This document shows, piece after piece, positions 62,001-64,000 of a DNA stretch of 64,000 nt. A model generated the notes under the pieces. That model was not told the origin of the DNA and searched no databases. It worked only from the letters and a program-made list of their open reading frames with translations. This DNA is from Kitasatospora sp. NBC_01266 (GTDB lineage: Bacteria > Actinomycetota > Actinomycetes > Streptomycetales > Streptomycetaceae): positions 4,898,001 to 4,962,000 of the forward strand of contig NZ_CP108458.1 of assembly GCF_036242395.1 (NCBI RefSeq). Direction: 5' to 3'. Within the stretch, counting starts at the first letter, position 1, and the number at the start of each line of letters is the position of its first letter. The translations under genes were made by a program, and so were the position numbers.

Positions 62001-63066
62001 CGACCAGGTGCAGCACCGTGACGCCCATCTCGGCCAGCGCCACCGCCTCGTCCGGGCGCAGGAGTTCGCCGGCGATCTGGCCGTGGCCGTCGCTGACCAC
62101 GAGCAGTCGCCCGGTCAGCCCGAGCGCGTCGCCGCCCGCCAGGCCGCGCCGCACCTCGGCCGCGTACGAGGCGCGGCGGCGCAGCTCGTCGCCGAGCAGT
62201 TGGGCCAGCTGGGCCAGGTCGGGCGCGATCCGGCGGGCGTGGATCGGGCCGTCCCACTGCTCGGGGTCCAGCACGTGCGGCAGCCACTTCGCCCAGGCCC
62301 AGTCGGCCAGCCGGTTGCCCGGCACCGCCAGCGCGAGCCGGACGTCGTCCGGCGCGTGCGAGACGGCGGCGTGCAGCAGCAGCGTGTGGACGACCCTGAG
62401 CACGGCCGAGCGCTCGCCGACCACGCTGACGTTGCCGGCCCGGTCCAGCGGGACCGGCAGCGGCAGGTCGCCGGTGGTCCGGAAGCGGTGCAGCAGCGCG
62501 CGGGCCTCGTTGAGCATGAACTGGTCGGGCGGGGTCAGCGCGCTGGAGCCCTGCGCGGCCAGTGTGAGCGGCCGCAGCTGCAACTCGCCGGTGCCCGCCC
62601 GTACGTGCAGGAAGTCCGGGTCGGTGCGCCGCCGCTCCCAGAGCCTGGCCGGGTCCTGCACCAGGTCGTACAGCGCCTGCGGCGGCGGTGCCAGCAACCG
62701 CGCCTGGGAGCGCAACTCGCGCTCCTCGACGGCCAGTTCCTCGCGCTGGCGCTCCAGGTACTCCAGGTACCGCTCGCGCTGCGAACGCCGGGTGCGCTGG
62801 GCCTTGCCGCGCTGCGAGAAGAGCATGCCGATCGTGCCGCAGACCGTGACGATCAGGGTGACCGCGCCGATCGCCGCGTACTGGCCGCTGCGCAGCACCG
62901 CCATCATGACGACCGAGCTCATCACGCCCATGATCGGCAGCATCGCCTGGGCCAGGCCGCCGGCCTTGCCCTCGGGCAGGTTGGGCGGCGCCTCGACGGT
63001 GCGCGGCGCGGTGTCCGCCAGCGGGCGCGTGGTACGGGCGGGACGGTGGACCAGCCGAGTGGTCAT
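59032..63066 (-). CDS. eccC: Type VII secretion ATPase EccC
   Basis: A 1344-residue FtsK/SpoIIIE-type ATPase, the motor of the ESX/T7SS membrane complex. Two membrane segments lie at about 40-82 (PIMGVMSSVVMMAVL, then AIGAVTLIVTVCGTIGMLF). Three ATPase domains follow, all with intact Walker A: GATGSGKS near 485, GGPQAGKT near 838 and GDNECGKT near 1120; Walker B strands are LFVVIDEF, IVLVIDGF and IVILIDDY. Fusion of all three in one chain is the actinobacterial single-gene form. ATG 63066 has GAGGTGG upstream. The DUF6177-like gene is coupled downstream. No EsxA/B, EccB, EccD, EccE or MycP genes are in view; they may lie past the edges. Confidence 0.95.
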   Translation of the reverse strand: MTTRLVHRPARTTRPLADTAPRTVEAPPNLPEGKAGGLAQAMLPIMGVMSSVVMMAVLRSGQYAAIGAVTLIVTVCGTIGMLFSQRGKAQRTRRSQRERYLEYLERQREELAVEERELRSQARLLAPPPQALYDLVQDPARLWERRRTDPDFLHVRAGTGELQLRPLTLAAQGSSALTPPDQFMLNEARALLHRFRTTGDLPLPVPLDRAGNVSVVGERSAVLRVVHTLLLHAAVSHAPDDVRLALAVPGNRLADWAWAKWLPHVLDPEQWDGPIHARRIAPDLAQLAQLLGDELRRRASYAAEVRRGLAGGDALGLTGRLLVVSDGHGQIAGELLRPDEAVALAEMGVTVLHLVAERVAEPSQVSVRITVEGDRISVEDLRGAEPVTVHGTVDDFSAAGAEGLARMLAPLRLSADSAAEGGTGGSVDYAGLLGIADPAALDLARLWAPRGERSFLRVPIGVNDAGQPVLLDLKESAELGMGPHGLCVGATGSGKSELLRTLVLALLATHPPEDLSMVLVDYKGGATFAPFERVPHVAGVITNLENDAGLVERVHASLAGEVQRRQQVLKNAGNIADISHYRALRETRPDLPPLPHLFVVIDEFGELLTAKPDFIDLFLSIGRIGRSIGVHLLLSSQRIEGGRLKGLDTYLSYRLGLRTFSPEESRTVLETPDAFHLPPLPGFGYLKVDTSAYERFKAGFVSGSYSGPAQPQDEQGGPTVLPFPSFNTLSQAEPGTDDSEPTTPRRALGPTVLGLMVDQLRVAAQPVQQIWLPPLPAALTLDTAAGPVQVSHRGMQLAGTAGPLRVPLGLLDDPARQWQGRWYLDLTVAGGHAAVIGGPQAGKTTLLRSLALSLAMTHTPAEVGIYGLDLVGGGLQALAGLPHVGGIAGRADRERVRRTIEEVHGMLARREAAFREHGIDSVERLRAVRAAGQLPELGSTDIVLVIDGFGALRDDFEEIDDHVLDLLQRGGGYGIHVVGAMLRWNDVRIATQATFGTRIELRLNDPGDSSIDRQLAAAIAPGRPGRALTDGRLNAQVALPRIDSMATGGDLGPALEQAVLAVRSAWTGESAQQVRVLPPRLPAATLPSPATEPHRVPIGLDQSALAPVTLDLFGRDQHLLVLGDNECGKTNLLRLVARGLIDRYTPEQLVFAVMDPRRGLRDLVPEPYQGGYAYNAKISGGLAAGIATELEKRIPDEHTDPRALAEGTWFSGPRIVILIDDYDVLTTAGQQPLAPFLPFLSSAPDIGLHIVVTRRVAGASRAMYDPFLLTLRESGTSGLLMTGDRSEGELFPGLYASAQPAGRGHLVRRGEPNRLIQTALAPRTAPDQQAGSAAQAALAPQDSS

Positions 63067-63095
63067 CTGTTCCACCTCACTGATAGGAACGGGCA

Positions 63096-63947
63096 ATGAG
63101 TGATCGAGCGGACATCGCATCCGACGTCCGGGCGCTGATCGCGGACCTGCTGCCGGTGCTGGTGCCGCACGCGATGCTGGACGCCGACACCGGACGCCTG
63201 GTGCTGCCGGTCGGTGCCGCGCACGCGGACATCCCGGTGGAGCCGGTCATCGAGCGCTGCGCGCCGCTGCCCTCGCACGCCTGGCCGAGCCAGGTGGAGG
63301 CGTGGCTGGCCGAGAAGGTGGCGCAGGTGACCGCCGCGCTGGCCGAGCGCCGCGAGTTCGGGCAGGTCGAGCAACTGCTGCGGGTCCAGGTGGTGCCGCG
63401 GCTGCCCGAGCCCGAGCGGGGCCGGTTGATGTGCACGCCGTACGGGGACCTGCTGGACGTGGTGGTGGTGCTCGACCACGAGAACGGTGGCCGGCTGACC
63501 CGGGAACGGGCCGATCGGCTGGTGCTGACCGACCCGGGCGGCAACGCGCTGGCCAACACCTTCGGCCTTGAGCTGCCCCGCTTCGCGGTGACCGAACGGC
63601 CGTTGGGCGAGGGCGGCACCGTGCGGGTGGTCGGCCGGCCGGGCAGCGTGCTGGCCACCAGCGTGCTGCTCGGGCTGGACCGCTTCGTCCCGGAGCCGAC
63701 TCCGCACGGGGTGCTGGTCGGGCTGCCGCGGTACAGCGAGGTGCTGCTCTACCCGGTCCGGGCGGGCGGTCCGGCCGGCGCGGCCCGGGCGATGGCCGAC
63801 CTGGTGGCCGCCGGTTACGACCAGGCCGCGGACCGCTGCGACCGGCGGCTGTTCTGGTACTCCGAGGAGCAGTTGGGCGTGGTCGAGTTCGGCCGCCTGA
63901 CCGGCCGGCCGAAGCTGCCCAGGCCGGTGCGCAGGCTGCTGCGCTAG
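63096..63947 (+). CDS. Divergent T7SS-locus protein of unknown function
   Basis: 283 residues, soluble, no signal peptide. It starts MSDRADIASDVRALIADLLP and has an alpha/beta look with EVEQ/Asp-rich helices. A conserved-looking middle block is LMCTPYGDLLDVVVVLDHEN; the end GRPKLPRPVRRLLR is basic. I do not recognise a family. It is divergent from eccC with only 29 bp between starts, so the two must share regulatory sequence. The last 11 codons lie in the left arm of a 25-bp perfect hairpin. Function may be T7SS-related, by position only. Confidence 0.75.
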   Translation: MSDRADIASDVRALIADLLPVLVPHAMLDADTGRLVLPVGAAHADIPVEPVIERCAPLPSHAWPSQVEAWLAEKVAQVTAALAERREFGQVEQLLRVQVVPRLPEPERGRLMCTPYGDLLDVVVVLDHENGGRLTRERADRLVLTDPGGNALANTFGLELPRFAVTERPLGEGGTVRVVGRPGSVLATSVLLGLDRFVPEPTPHGVLVGLPRYSEVLLYPVRAGGPAGAARAMADLVAAGYDQAADRCDRRLFWYSEEQLGVVEFGRLTGRPKLPRPVRRLLR

Positions 63948-63980
63948 CGCTGGCGGCAGCCTGCGCACCGGCCTGGGCAG
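63915..63980 (+). terminator. Perfect 25-bp hairpin overlapping a gene end
   Basis: Positions 63915-63939 pair perfectly with 63956-63980 around a 16-base loop that holds the TAG stop (63945-63947). It is a strong terminator whose left arm is coding. Confidence 0.85.
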
Positions 63981-64000
63981 GGCCGGAGGCTTCGGGGCGG

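Noticed and set aside
59152..63099. Long plus-strand frame opposite eccC
   Set aside because: Shadow of eccC, which has three intact ATPase domains on the other strand.

Overview
This window is chromosomal DNA from a high-G+C actinomycete of the Streptomycetaceae (Streptomyces, Kitasatospora or Streptacidiphilus type). Codon third positions are almost all G or C, GTG starts are common, and several genes are characteristic of the family: the sepX division cluster, an hrdD-type sigma factor, an XRE/DUF397 pair, a DasR-type chitinase operator, an F420 pathway gene and an actinobacterial type VII secretion (T7SS) ATPase. I see no insertion sequence, prophage, CRISPR array or origin.

Region by region. 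1-4.4 kb: the end of fbiC (F420 cofactor synthesis), an F420/FMN-type PPOX oxidoreductase, a divergent ArsR-type regulator/MFS exporter pair and an aldo/keto reductase. 4.4-7 kb: a MerR regulator directly joined to a thioredoxin, then an archaeal-type aspartyl-tRNA synthetase behind a complete T-box riboswitch whose specifier codon reads GAC (Asp). 7-16.3 kb: a secreted tyrosine phosphatase, an ADP-ribosylglycohydrolase, an XRE/DUF397 pair, a GPP34 protein divergent from a D-Ala-D-Ala carboxypeptidase, a polyprenol-phosphate mannose synthase, a possible small leaderless protein and an orphan sugar-binding lipoprotein. 16.3-21.3 kb: a rhomboid-like membrane protein, a STAND/NB-ARC ATPase with TPRs, a GT-B-like protein and tRNA-Arg(CCU).

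21.3-34 kb: a GH18 chitinase under a DasR-like operator, an LCP cell-wall ligase, a striking 14-bp minisatellite, an orphan pcaB-like lyase with a PucR regulator and a nitrilase-family enzyme, MurJ with a Gln/Tyr-rich tail, a PAP2 phosphatase, and hrdD behind a sigma-R-type promoter. 34-48 kb: a giant LuxR ATPase, a sedolisin protease, a zinc-ribbon FmdB protein with a serine tail, an MFS transporter, a K+/H+ antiporter, a penicillin-acylase family enzyme and 5-formyl-THF cyclo-ligase. 48-54.2 kb: a degenerate GGDEF protein, then galU, moeA/glp, moaC, mogA, rimJ-like and sepX, a conserved block that mixes molybdenum-cofactor genes with the gephyrin-like division system, ending at tRNA-Ala(CGC). 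54.2-64 kb: a large secreted beta-helix/PKD/repeat protein, then the T7SS core ATPase EccC with a coupled accessory gene and a divergent gene of unknown function.

Many units end in long, nearly perfect hairpins, and several gene boundaries carry short tandem repeats (8-, 11- and 14-bp periods). The best candidates for new biology are the Asp-specific T-box, the rhomboid/STAND pair with an amyloid-like N-terminal motif, the minisatellite between the LCP and pcaB genes, and the T7SS divergon.
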